Source of the DNA: UMGS755 sp045590535
GTDB lineage: Bacteria > Bacillota > Clostridia > UBA1381 > UBA9506
Reading direction: 5' to 3'
NCBI GenBank assembly: GCA_045590535.1
Contig: JAZNRE010000005.1
Span: 129,109 to 193,108 of the forward strand
Length of the DNA stretch: 64,000 nucleotides
Shown here: in pieces, positions 25,316 through 32,783 of the stretch
Numbering within the stretch: position 1 is the stretch's first letter
Layout of the letters: every line of letters starts with the position of its first letter
Translations under genes and position numbers: made by a program
The notes under the pieces: generated by a model
What the model was told of the DNA's origin: nothing
What the model saw: only the letters and a program-made list of their open reading frames with translations
Database searches by the model: none

Positions 25316-26683
25316 TCACGCCACGCCGATCACAGAGGTGGCAAACCAGAAATAAATCAGCAATGAAAGAGCATCTAAAATTGTGGTGATGATGGGGCTT
25401 GCCATTAAAACCGGATCCAAATGAATCTTGTCGGCCAAAATCGGCAACATGCCACCCACCACTTTGGCAAGGCAAACAATGCAGAAAAGGCTCAGGCAAA
25501 CGGTTAATGCCACACCGAAAGATACCTGGTCAAAAATCATGACACGAATCAGATTGACTACGGATAATAAGGCCGCTGTGGTAATCCCCACCCGCAGTTC
25601 TTTCCAAATAACTTTTAAAAGGTCAGAAAAATCAAGCTCGTTTAAGGCCAGGCTGCGAATAATCATAGTGGATGACTGGGCTCCTGCATTACCAGCCGTT
25701 CCCATCAGCATGGGAATGTATGCTGTTAGACAAACAGTCTGGCTGAGTGCCCCCTCAAATTTGCGGATGATAAAGCCGGTAAAGGTGGCCGAAATCATCA
25801 GCACCAAAAGCCACATAACGCGGTTTTTGGCTAATGTGAAAACCCCGGTTTTAAGATATGGCTCCTCCGAGGGCGTAATGGCTGCCATTTTGTGAAAATC
25901 CTCTGTGTTTTCCTGCTCAATGACATCCATAATGTCGTCAATGGTGATGATGCCCACCAGGCGGTCTTCACCATCCACAACCGGCATGGAGATGAGGTCA
26001 TATTTCTGGAATAAATATACCGATGTTTCCTGGTCGTCCAGGGTGCGGATATATTTTACATTGGAATCCATCAATTCTTCCATGGTAGCATCCGGCTGAC
26101 TTAAAATCAGGGTGCGGATTGACACAACACCTTCAAGCTTTCGCTGAGGGCTGATAACATAGCAGTTATTGATGGTTTCTTTATCAACACCCGTTGCTCG
26201 AATGTGCTTTAAGGCCTCTTTGGCCGTCATTTCCTTTTTCAAGTCCACAAATTCTGTGGTCATTAGGCTGCCGGCACTATCCTCCGGATAACGAAGGAGC
26301 TGATTGATGGTTTTGCGGGTCACTTCATCAGTGTTACGCAAAACACGCTTTACCACATTGGCCGGCATTTCTTCAAGAAAGTCAACCGTATCATCCATGT
26401 AAAGCTCATCCATAATGCCGATGACTTCTAAATCGGTGATGGATTCAATGATATACTGCTGCATGTCACTATCCATCTCCGCAAAAACCTCTGCGGCCGT
26501 TTCTTTGGGCAGCATGCGGAAAATCCGCAGGGTTTGGTCAGGCTGCATATCGGCCAAAAGATTTTCAATGTCTACATAGTTCATATCCTGGAGCATTGTA
26601 CGGATTTTGGCATACTGATTCTCTGCCAAATATTGCTCCATTGTCTCACGAAGAGATTCTTCTAGAATTTTTGTTTCTTCCAT
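25316..26683 (-). CDS. mgtE: Magnesium transporter MgtE
   Basis: A 455-residue Mg2+ channel with an N-terminal superhelical domain (about 1-130), two CBS domains (about 135-250; MTTEFVDL, SMPVVDGEDRLVGIITIDDIMDV) and a five-helix pore (about 285-455). The pore signature PMLMGTAGNAGAQSSTMIIR is intact. The cytosolic domain closes the pore at high Mg2+. Start ATG 26683 follows GGAAAGGAA. Its leader holds a short ORF and an RBS-masking hairpin. Confidence 0.95.
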   Translation of the reverse strand: MEETKILEESLRETMEQYLAENQYAKIRTMLQDMNYVDIENLLADMQPDQTLRIFRMLPKETAAEVFAEMDSDMQQYIIESITDLEVIGIMDELYMDDTVDFLEEMPANVVKRVLRNTDEVTRKTINQLLRYPEDSAGSLMTTEFVDLKKEMTAKEALKHIRATGVDKETINNCYVISPQRKLEGVVSIRTLILSQPDATMEELMDSNVKYIRTLDDQETSVYLFQKYDLISMPVVDGEDRLVGIITIDDIMDVIEQENTEDFHKMAAITPSEEPYLKTGVFTLAKNRVMWLLVLMISATFTGFIIRKFEGALSQTVCLTAYIPMLMGTAGNAGAQSSTMIIRSLALNELDFSDLLKVIWKELRVGITTAALLSVVNLIRVMIFDQVSFGVALTVCLSLFCIVCLAKVVGGMLPILADKIHLDPVLMASPIITTILDALSLLIYFWFATSVIGVA

Positions 26684-26684
26684 A

Positions 26685-26706
26685 GCGTTCCTTTCCGGGA
26701 ACGCTT
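26685..26706 (-). promoter_or_regulatory. Hairpin covering the mgtE ribosome-binding site
   Basis: The minus strand reads AGCGTTCC-CGGAAA-GGAACGCT ending at the mgtE ATG. The 8-bp perfect stem includes the GGAA of the RBS, so folding should reduce initiation. No T-run follows, so it is not a terminator. Confidence 0.6.
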
Positions 26707-26733
26707 CTAAACAGGCAAGTCTGAACCGCTCCC

Positions 26734-26775
26734 TCAATTATTTATTTGTGTCTGTCGCCCGGGAACCGTATCCAT
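26734..26775 (-). CDS. Candidate 13-residue leader peptide upstream of mgtE
   Basis: A short ORF in the mgtE 5' leader, reading MDTVPGRQTQINN then TGA. Its ATG (26775-26773) has GGAGG at perfect 7-nt spacing, a stronger site than that of mgtE. It lies within the transcript predicted from the promoter at 26816-26844 and ends 50 nt before mgtE. By analogy with leader peptides of other Mg2+ transporters it may tune mgtE expression; that is inference. Confidence 0.45.
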   Translation of the reverse strand: MDTVPGRQTQINN

Positions 26776-26815
26776 AATCTCGCCTCCTGTAAAATAATGA
26801 TCTTGCGTATTATAT

Positions 26816-26844
26816 ATTGTACAGCATAATGAAAAAAATTGCAA
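26816..26844 (-). promoter_or_regulatory. mgtE promoter
   Basis: On the minus strand TTGCAA (26844-26839), a 17-nt spacer and TACAAT (26821-26816). It predicts a ~125-nt mRNA leader. Confidence 0.7.
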
Positions 26845-26898
26845 CTCATTTTCCGTTTTTTTCTATTATAAAATAGAAAACATTATTTTAAAAAGCTA

Positions 26899-26927
26899 TT
26901 GACATCTTTATTTTAGTGTGCTAAAAT
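26899..26927 (+). promoter_or_regulatory. Promoter of the aromatic amino acid operon
   Basis: TTGACA (26899-26904), a 17-nt spacer and TAAAAT (26922-26927), about 30 nt before the leader peptide start. Confidence 0.85.
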
Positions 26928-26958
26928 TTTTATATACTGTTTTTAGGAGCGCAAAACA

Positions 26959-27054
26959 ATGAAAAGAAACCTGTTTGCAGCTGAATACTTTTACTTTAAC
27001 TTTGCCTACTTTTACGGCAAGGCTTTTTCGCGTTTGGCTGATAATAGGTTTTGA
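26959..27054 (+). CDS. Phe/Tyr-rich attenuation leader peptide
   Basis: A 31-codon ORF with AGGAG 9 nt before its ATG. Residues 9-20 read EYFYFNFAYFYG: Tyr at 10, 12, 17 and 19, and Phe at 6, 11, 13, 15, 18, 23 and 31. The peptide ends just before a strong terminator that precedes aroF. Low charged tRNA-Phe or tRNA-Tyr should stall the ribosome here and let the antiterminator form. This is the architecture of the enterobacterial pheA leader, and the downstream genes make Phe and Tyr, so the call is strong although the ORF is tiny. Confidence 0.88.
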   Translation: MKRNLFAAEYFYFNFAYFYGKAFSRLADNRF

Positions 27055-27121
27055 AAGTGCTTTTTGAATTGATTTGAATTTCAAACCCTTGCAGCGAAAC
27101 GCCTGCAAGGGTTTTATTTTT
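27001..27121 (+). promoter_or_regulatory. Attenuator (pause, antiterminator and terminator hairpins)
   Basis: Segment 1 TTTGCC (27001-27006) can pair with segment 2 GGCAA (27016-27020). Segment 2 GCAAGG (27017-27022) can instead pair with segment 3 CCTTGC (27087-27092). Segment 3 CCCTTGCAG (27086-27094) pairs with segment 4 CTGCAAGGG (27103-27111), followed by TTTTATTTTTTT. These are the mutually exclusive 1:2, 2:3 and 3:4 folds of a classic attenuator; Tyr/Phe codons 10-19 overlap segment 1 and its approach. Confidence 0.85.
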
Positions 27122-27135
27122 TGGAGGCGAAGAAA

Positions 27136-28152
27136 ATGATTGTTATTTTAAAAAAAGACCCCGATAAAGTGCAACTGGAGGGACTCACCACCTGGCTTAA
27201 AGGAAAAGGCATTGAAATTCACGAATCCATCGGTTCAAGCCAAACCATTTTGGGTCTTGTGGGCGATACCACTCATCTTGACATTGACCTGCTTTCAGCT
27301 CTTGATATTGTTGAAGCAGTGCGCCGTGTTCAAGAGCCTTACAAAAACGCTAACAGAAAGTTTCACCCCGAAGACACAGTCATCCAGGTTGGCAACACCA
27401 AAATCGGCGGTGGCAACCTGACTCTGATTGCCGGTCCTTGCTCTGTTGAATCGGAAGAACAGATTTGTCAGATTGCACAAAGCGTTAAAGAAAGCGGTGC
27501 CACCATTTTAAGAGGCGGCGTTTTCAAACCCCGCACTTCGCCTTACTCTTTCCAAGGTCTGCGAAACGAGGGCCTTCGCCTTTTATCCATTGCCAAGAAA
27601 ATGACAGGTCTTCCTATTGTCACCGAAATTATGGATATTTCACAACTGTCATACTTTGACGATGTTGATATGATTCAGGTTGGCGCAAGAAACATGCAAA
27701 ACTTTGAGCTTTTAAAAGCATTGGGCACGGTTGATAAACCCATTCTTTTAAAGAGAGGCTTATCCTCCACATATGAAGAACTTTTGATGAGCGCTGAATA
27801 TATTATGGCAGGCGGAAATGATAAGGTCATTCTTTGTGAGCGTGGCATAAGAACCTTTGAGACATATACCAGAAATACACTTGATATCGCATCTATTCCT
27901 GTGCTCAAGCAACTATCCCACCTGCCCATTATCATCGACCCCAGCCATTCTGCCGGTCGCTGTGCCCTGGTTGATCCCCTTTCCTGCGCAGCCGTGGCAG
28001 CGGGAGCTGACGGATTGATTATCGAAGTGCACAATGACCCGGCTCACGCCCTTTGCGACGGACCGCAATCCATTCGTCCCAATGCATTTGATGCACTTGC
28101 AAAAAAACTGCGCACCATTCACGAAGTTACAAAGGTGGTTGATGAAAAATGA
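27136..28152 (+). CDS. aroF: 3-deoxy-7-phosphoheptulonate synthase
   Basis: Condenses phosphoenolpyruvate and erythrose 4-phosphate to DAHP, the first step of the shikimate route. The 338-residue protein has an N-terminal ferredoxin-like regulatory domain (about 1-75) and a TIM-barrel catalytic domain (LIAGPCSVES near 100, GGVFKPRTSPYSFQG, IDPSHSAGR), the type-I-beta form found in Thermotoga and Bacillus. ATG 27136 follows GGAGG. First structural gene after the attenuator; it overlaps tyrA by 4 nt. Confidence 0.95.
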   Translation: MIVILKKDPDKVQLEGLTTWLKGKGIEIHESIGSSQTILGLVGDTTHLDIDLLSALDIVEAVRRVQEPYKNANRKFHPEDTVIQVGNTKIGGGNLTLIAGPCSVESEEQICQIAQSVKESGATILRGGVFKPRTSPYSFQGLRNEGLRLLSIAKKMTGLPIVTEIMDISQLSYFDDVDMIQVGARNMQNFELLKALGTVDKPILLKRGLSSTYEELLMSAEYIMAGGNDKVILCERGIRTFETYTRNTLDIASIPVLKQLSHLPIIIDPSHSAGRCALVDPLSCAAVAAGADGLIIEVHNDPAHALCDGPQSIRPNAFDALAKKLRTIHEVTKVVDEK

Positions 28153-28979
28153 CAGTAGGCATTATCGGCCTTGGCCTTATTGGCGGGTCTATGGCAAAGA
28201 GCATCAAAGCACACACTTCACACATTGTTCTTGGTGCCGACATTAAAGACGAAGCCATATCAATGGCTAAAATGACCGGCGCCATTGATGGCGTGCTGGA
28301 CAGCGAGAATCTGCCTAAGTGCGATATTGTTATGATTGCCATCTCTCCCGCTGCCCTGCTTTCATGGGCAGAGGAGAATGCACATTTAATAAAAGGAACG
28401 CTGGTTGACCTTTGCGGTGTTAAGCGGAATATTTGCCAAAAGCTTGGCGCTCTTGCACAAGAGTACGGCTTTGCCTATGTGGGTGGTCACCCCATGGCAG
28501 GCAAAGAGGTCAGCGGTTTTGCTAATGCTTCTGCCGCACTCTTTAGCGGTGCTTCCATGATTTTAACACCCAATGAAAAAAACGACATCGAAACTCTTGA
28601 CCATCTTAAAACCTTCTTTTTGGAAATCGGCTTTGGTGACATCACCTTTTCTACCCCCGAAGAGCACGACCGCATCATTGCCTATACTTCACAGCTGGCA
28701 CACATCACCTCAAGTGCTTACATTAAATCACCCTTTTCCCAAAAGCACATGGGCTTTTCTGCCGGCAGCTATAAAGACATGACAAGGGTTGCCCGTCTTG
28801 ATGAAAACTTATGGACCGAGCTGTTTTTAGAAAACGCTGACTATTTGGTTGATGAACTGAAAATATTAGTTGAAAATTTGAGCGATTATCTTGATGTGCT
28901 CCAAAAAGGCGACAAAGAAAAGCTGCGGGAATTGCTGAAAAACGGACGATTGCTTAAAATGTCGGCAGGAGGAGAATGA
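28149..28979 (+). CDS. tyrA: Prephenate dehydrogenase
   Basis: NAD(P)-dependent oxidative decarboxylation of prephenate to 4-hydroxyphenylpyruvate for Tyr synthesis. A 276-residue protein with the Rossmann motif GIIGLGLIGGSMAKSIK at the start, GGHPMAGKE near residue 115 and the dimerisation region with SAGSYKDMTRVA. No C-terminal ACT domain is present, so feedback inhibition by Tyr may be absent or act elsewhere. The start overlaps aroF (ATGA). Confidence 0.94.
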   Translation: MTVGIIGLGLIGGSMAKSIKAHTSHIVLGADIKDEAISMAKMTGAIDGVLDSENLPKCDIVMIAISPAALLSWAEENAHLIKGTLVDLCGVKRNICQKLGALAQEYGFAYVGGHPMAGKEVSGFANASAALFSGASMILTPNEKNDIETLDHLKTFFLEIGFGDITFSTPEEHDRIIAYTSQLAHITSSAYIKSPFSQKHMGFSAGSYKDMTRVARLDENLWTELFLENADYLVDELKILVENLSDYLDVLQKGDKEKLRELLKNGRLLKMSAGGE

Positions 28980-28980
28980 C

Positions 28981-30048
28981 ATGCAAACCGTTACAATAAA
29001 AACGACAACTAAGGAATATGATGTGGTAATCGGCAGTGGCCTTTTGGCCCAATGCGGAGAGAGAATTTTTGATGTCCTTGGTAAATGCCGTGTGGCTGTT
29101 ATAACCGATTCCAATGTGGAAAAGCATTATTTGAAAGCTGTTGTTTCTTCCTTGGAAAAGGCAGGTATTGACTGCAAAAGCTTCACTTTTCCTGCCGGGG
29201 AAGAACACAAAAACATGGGCACTTTATCTGACATTCTTGAGTTTTTGGCAAAAGAGCGTTTTTCCCGCACCGACGCTGTTGTGGCATTGGGCGGTGGTGT
29301 TACCGGTGACATGGCCGGCTTTGCTGCTGCGGTTTATCTGCGGGGCATCCGCTATGTGCAACTGCCCACTTCGCTCCTTGCCTGTGTTGACTCTTCTGTG
29401 GGCGGAAAAACCGCCATTGACCTTGGCGGTGGCAAAAATTTGGCGGGTGCTTTTTTGCAGCCGGAGCTTGTCTTGTGCGATGTCGATACCTTAAAAACTC
29501 TGCCTCAGGAGGAATTTTCAAACGGTCTATGCGAAGCCATAAAATATGGAGTGCTTTTTGACGAAGCTCTGTTTTGTGATTTTGAAAATTTAACTGAAAC
29601 TTCCCTTATTTCTTTAATTGAAAGATGCATTACGCACAAGGGAAGAGTTGTGGCAAATGACGAGTTTGAAAAAGGTGAGCGCAAGCTTTTAAATTTAGGC
29701 CACACCATTGGCCATGCCGTTGAAAAGTGCAGCCACTATCAAATAAAGCACGGTTATGCAGTGGCCATAGGCCTTTCTATGATAGCAAGAGCCGGCGAAA
29801 AGCTGGGTATAACCGAAAAAGGAACGGCAGAAAGAATTGAAACACTTTTCAAAAAGCACGGCCTGCCTACGGATACTGATTTTTCAACAGAAGAACTTTT
29901 AAATGTTGCTCTTTCTGATAAAAAAAGAGATAGCGATAGCATCACCTTAGTGGTGCCAAAAAAAATTGGTGCTTGCATTTTACAAACAGAGCCCATAGAA
30001 AACCTTGAAAAATATATTGCGCTGGGAGGGGAAAAAGATGGCATCTGA
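28981..30048 (+). CDS. aroB: 3-dehydroquinate synthase
   Basis: Converts DAHP to 3-dehydroquinate using NAD+ and a divalent metal. Motifs: PAGEEHKNM, ALGGGVTGDMAGFAAA, PTSLLACVDSSVGGKTAID, and metal-binding LNLGHTIGHAVEK with later His residues. Length 355 residues. It starts 1 nt after tyrA and its end overlaps aroC by 11 nt. Confidence 0.96.
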   Translation: MQTVTIKTTTKEYDVVIGSGLLAQCGERIFDVLGKCRVAVITDSNVEKHYLKAVVSSLEKAGIDCKSFTFPAGEEHKNMGTLSDILEFLAKERFSRTDAVVALGGGVTGDMAGFAAAVYLRGIRYVQLPTSLLACVDSSVGGKTAIDLGGGKNLAGAFLQPELVLCDVDTLKTLPQEEFSNGLCEAIKYGVLFDEALFCDFENLTETSLISLIERCITHKGRVVANDEFEKGERKLLNLGHTIGHAVEKCSHYQIKHGYAVAIGLSMIARAGEKLGITEKGTAERIETLFKKHGLPTDTDFSTEELLNVALSDKKRDSDSITLVVPKKIGACILQTEPIENLEKYIALGGEKDGI

Positions 30049-31126
30049 ATATGGAAAAAATTTAAAAATATCCGTTTTTGGTCAGTCCCATGGCAAAGCC
30101 ATCGGCGTGAACATGGACGGTCTCCCCACCGGTGAACCCATTGACGAACAAAAACTTTTTGCTTTTATGCAAAGAAGAGCACCGGGGAAAAACAAAACCT
30201 CAACTCAACGAAAAGAGAAAGACAAACCGGTGTTTCTTTCAGGCATTGAAAACGGAAAAACCTGCGGTTTTCCCCTTTGTGCCATAATTGAAAATGCCGA
30301 CATGCATTCCTCAGACTATGAAAGCTTAAAAAACAAGCCCCGTCCCGGTCACGCGGATTACACCGCCTATGTAAAATATGGCGGCACCGCCGATATGCGT
30401 GGTGGCGGACACTTTTCGGGTCGCCTCACTGCACCTTTGTGCATTGCCGGTGGCATTGCCCTGCAAATTTTAGAAAGACGGGGCATTTACATTGGTGCCC
30501 ATGTTTTATCCATTGCTGATAAGCGGGATGAGACTTTTCCACTAAACCCCAAAAAAGAGCTTTTTGAAGAGATTGCAAAAAAAGACTTCCCCACCATTAG
30601 TGACGCTGCGGCAAAGGAAATGGAAGAGGTTATTCTCTCTGCAAAAGCAGAGCTTGACTCGGTGGGCGGCGTTGTGGAATGTGCTATAACCGGCTTGCCG
30701 GCAGGCCTTGGTGGCGCTATGTTTGACGGCATTGAAGGCCGGATGGCCGCTGCTATTTTTGGTATTCCTGCTGTTAAAGGTGTTGAATTTGGTCTTGGCT
30801 TTGAGTCAACCAAAATAAAAGGCTCACAAAATAACGACGCCTTTTGGATAAAGGACGGAAGAGTGGAAACGGAAACCAACAACTGCGGTGGCATTTTGGG
30901 TGGCATCTCAAACGGCATGCCCATTGTGTTTAAAACGGCCTTTAAGCCTACTCCGTCAATTGCACAAAAACAAAAAACTGTGGATTTGGAAAAAATGGAA
31001 AACACAACGGTTGAAATCATCGGCCGACACGACCCCTGCGTTGTGCTTCGTGCCGTGCCTGTTGTTGAGGCTGTTGCTGCCATTGTTATTTTCGATATGC
31101 TTATGGAGGGAAATTATGGATATTAA
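30038..31126 (+). CDS. aroC: Chorismate synthase
   Basis: FMN-dependent elimination of phosphate from EPSP to give chorismate. A 362-residue protein starting MASEYGKNLKISVFGQSHGK, with the RPGHADYTAYVKYG and GGHFSGRLTAP flavin/substrate motifs and DPCVVLRAVPVVEA near the end. GGAGGGGAAAAAG precedes ATG 30038. It overlaps aroB and pheA by 11 nt each. Confidence 0.96.
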   Translation: MASEYGKNLKISVFGQSHGKAIGVNMDGLPTGEPIDEQKLFAFMQRRAPGKNKTSTQRKEKDKPVFLSGIENGKTCGFPLCAIIENADMHSSDYESLKNKPRPGHADYTAYVKYGGTADMRGGGHFSGRLTAPLCIAGGIALQILERRGIYIGAHVLSIADKRDETFPLNPKKELFEEIAKKDFPTISDAAAKEMEEVILSAKAELDSVGGVVECAITGLPAGLGGAMFDGIEGRMAAAIFGIPAVKGVEFGLGFESTKIKGSQNNDAFWIKDGRVETETNNCGGILGGISNGMPIVFKTAFKPTPSIAQKQKTVDLEKMENTTVEIIGRHDPCVVLRAVPVVEAVAAIVIFDMLMEGNYGY

Positions 31127-32252
31127 AAATTTAAGAGAAAAGATTGACCAAATTGATGAAAAACTTTTGCCCCTTTTCATTGAACGAATGGGGATTGCAA
31201 AAGAAGTGGCAGAATATAAAAAAGCAAACGGTCTGCCCGTGATGAACAAAACAAGAGAACGGGAGATTTTGCAAAAGGTTATGGAACAAAGCGGCGACCT
31301 TGAGCAATTTGCTCACCGCTTTTATTCGCAGATTTTTGAAATCAGCCGTTCCTATCAGCAAGCCTTTCTGCACCCGACAACTGATTTGACCGATGCGATA
31401 AAGCACGCTCTTCTAAACACCCCTGATGCATTTCCCCAAAGCGGAATCATTGCCTGTCAGGGCGTTGAGGGTGCCTACTCGCAAATGGCGGCAGACAGAA
31501 TGTTCCCCCGGGGCAATCTGATGTTTTTCAAAAGCTTCGAAGCCGTTTTTGATGCTGTTGGAAGCGGTCTTTGCAAATATGGCGTTGTACCCATTGAAAA
31601 CAGCTCCAATGGTTCTGTTCGTTCAACCTATGAGCTTTTGAGAAAGAAAAATGTTAAAATTGTTAAAAGTGAGCGTCTTTGCATTCGCCATGAGCTTTTG
31701 GCAAAACCTGGAACCTCTTTAGAGGATATAACAGAAATCTACTCTCATGAGCAAGCGCTTTCTCAATGCAGTGCGTTTTTAGATAAGCTGGGCAATAAGG
31801 TTAAAATTGTTCCCTGCGATAACACGGCCATGGCTGCAAAGTTTGTGGCAGAAAGTGATAAGCCCATTGCGGCGATTGCATCTCACACTGCTGAAGCCCT
31901 TTATGGTCTTGCTACCATTTGCACACAAATTCAAAACAGCGATAATAACTACACCCGCTTTGTGTGCATTTCCAAAAATTTAGAAATCTACCCTGGCGCT
32001 GACCACATCAGCCTGATTTTAGCCTGTGAGCACAAGCCGGGGGCCCTTTATGAAGTCCTTGCCAAGCTGGCTGCTTTGGGCATTAACCTCATTAAGCTTG
32101 AAAGCTGTCCCATTTTGGGTCACGATTTTGAATTTATGTTCTTCTTTGAGTTGCAGGCAAGTGTGAAAGACGAAAAAATCATTGCCATGCTGGAGGGCTT
32201 AAAGCGAGAATGTGAAGAACTGGTGTTCTTGGGCAATTACTCTGAAGCATAA
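31116..32252 (+). CDS. pheA: Bifunctional chorismate mutase/prephenate dehydratase
   Basis: A 378-residue P-protein giving phenylpyruvate from chorismate. Domains: AroQ-type chorismate mutase (about 1-85, LREKIDQIDEKLLPLFIERM), prephenate dehydratase (about 105-280; GVEGAYSQMAADRMF, PIENSSNGSV, and NYTRFVCIS with the catalytic Thr-Arg-Phe) and a C-terminal ACT domain (about 290-375, HKPGALYEVLAKLAALGIN) that normally binds Phe. GGAGGG precedes ATG 31116. Last gene of the operon. Confidence 0.96.
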   Translation: MDIKNLREKIDQIDEKLLPLFIERMGIAKEVAEYKKANGLPVMNKTREREILQKVMEQSGDLEQFAHRFYSQIFEISRSYQQAFLHPTTDLTDAIKHALLNTPDAFPQSGIIACQGVEGAYSQMAADRMFPRGNLMFFKSFEAVFDAVGSGLCKYGVVPIENSSNGSVRSTYELLRKKNVKIVKSERLCIRHELLAKPGTSLEDITEIYSHEQALSQCSAFLDKLGNKVKIVPCDNTAMAAKFVAESDKPIAAIASHTAEALYGLATICTQIQNSDNNYTRFVCISKNLEIYPGADHISLILACEHKPGALYEVLAKLAALGINLIKLESCPILGHDFEFMFFFELQASVKDEKIIAMLEGLKRECEELVFLGNYSEA

Positions 32253-32358
32253 ATGAGCTTTATAAAAGCTGTCACCAAGAAGCCTTTCTGTCAGGGATAA
32301 GGCGCGCAGGCTTAGAAATTGCTTCCTTAATGTGATAGAAAAATTCTTGCAATTTTTG

Positions 32359-32387
32359 TTGACAAGCTCCCTATTTTATGTTATAAT
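32359..32387 (+). promoter_or_regulatory. Promoter of the structured RNA upstream of potA
   Basis: TTGACA (32359-32364), a 17-nt spacer and TATAAT (32382-32387), a perfect consensus. Confidence 0.88.
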
Positions 32388-32394
32388 TCTTTTG

Positions 32395-32700
32395 CATTGA
32401 TACAAATCATATATTACGACCGCTAAGAAATTAGCCGAGGCCACACGGACAGCCGGGTCGAACGCCGAAAGCCGGAGCGCTTTGCTTCCGGAGGCAGCGC
32501 AAGCTGCATTATTGATTGAGTTAGAAGCTCAAGTTTTATAAGTTGGTTGCTTTAAAACCAGATACGATGAAATCTCATCGACTTGTGAAATGGTCAATAA
32601 GAGTACGTGTACGACTCCTAACGCCCATACCGCCTTCTGCTTTTATTTGTGAAAGTTTGAACAGGACAAGTGATGCGATTGCGTTGCTTGTCTTTTTTTT
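32395..32700 (+). ncRNA. Structured non-coding RNA or leader upstream of potABCD
   Basis: About 300 nt between a perfect promoter and a strong terminator, with no credible ORF and a dense set of hairpins: CCGGAGCG..GCTTCCGG, GCAGC-GCAA-GCTGC, GGTT..AACC, CGATGA-AATC-TCATCG and GAGT..ACTC. The 5' half is GC-rich with conserved-looking unpaired purine stretches (GGGTCGAACGCCGAAAG). The family is unassigned. The raiA RNA family of Clostridia is one candidate from general appearance and size; a cis-acting leader for the polyamine genes is another. Confidence 0.65.
32665..32700 (+). terminator. Terminator of the structured RNA
   Basis: An 11-12-bp stem (GACAAG-TGATGC with GCGTTG-CTTGTC, three G-U pairs), loop GATT and eight T. 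It separates the RNA from potA, so potA needs readthrough or the weak promoter around 32702-32730. Confidence 0.88.
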
Positions 32701-32783
32701 GTTGAAAAAGCGCAAATTTAGGAATAAAAGCACATTTTGTGCAGCTTACGATAGCTTTAAGTTCTATTTTGGGGGATTAAAAC

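Noticed and set aside
26684..26810. M-box magnesium riboswitch before mgtE
   Set aside because: The conserved M-box core segments are not visible; kept only as an unassigned leader with a short ORF.
26899..27135. T-box riboswitch before aroF
   Set aside because: No specifier stem or T-box sequence (TGGNACCGCG) is present; the leader peptide explains the region better.
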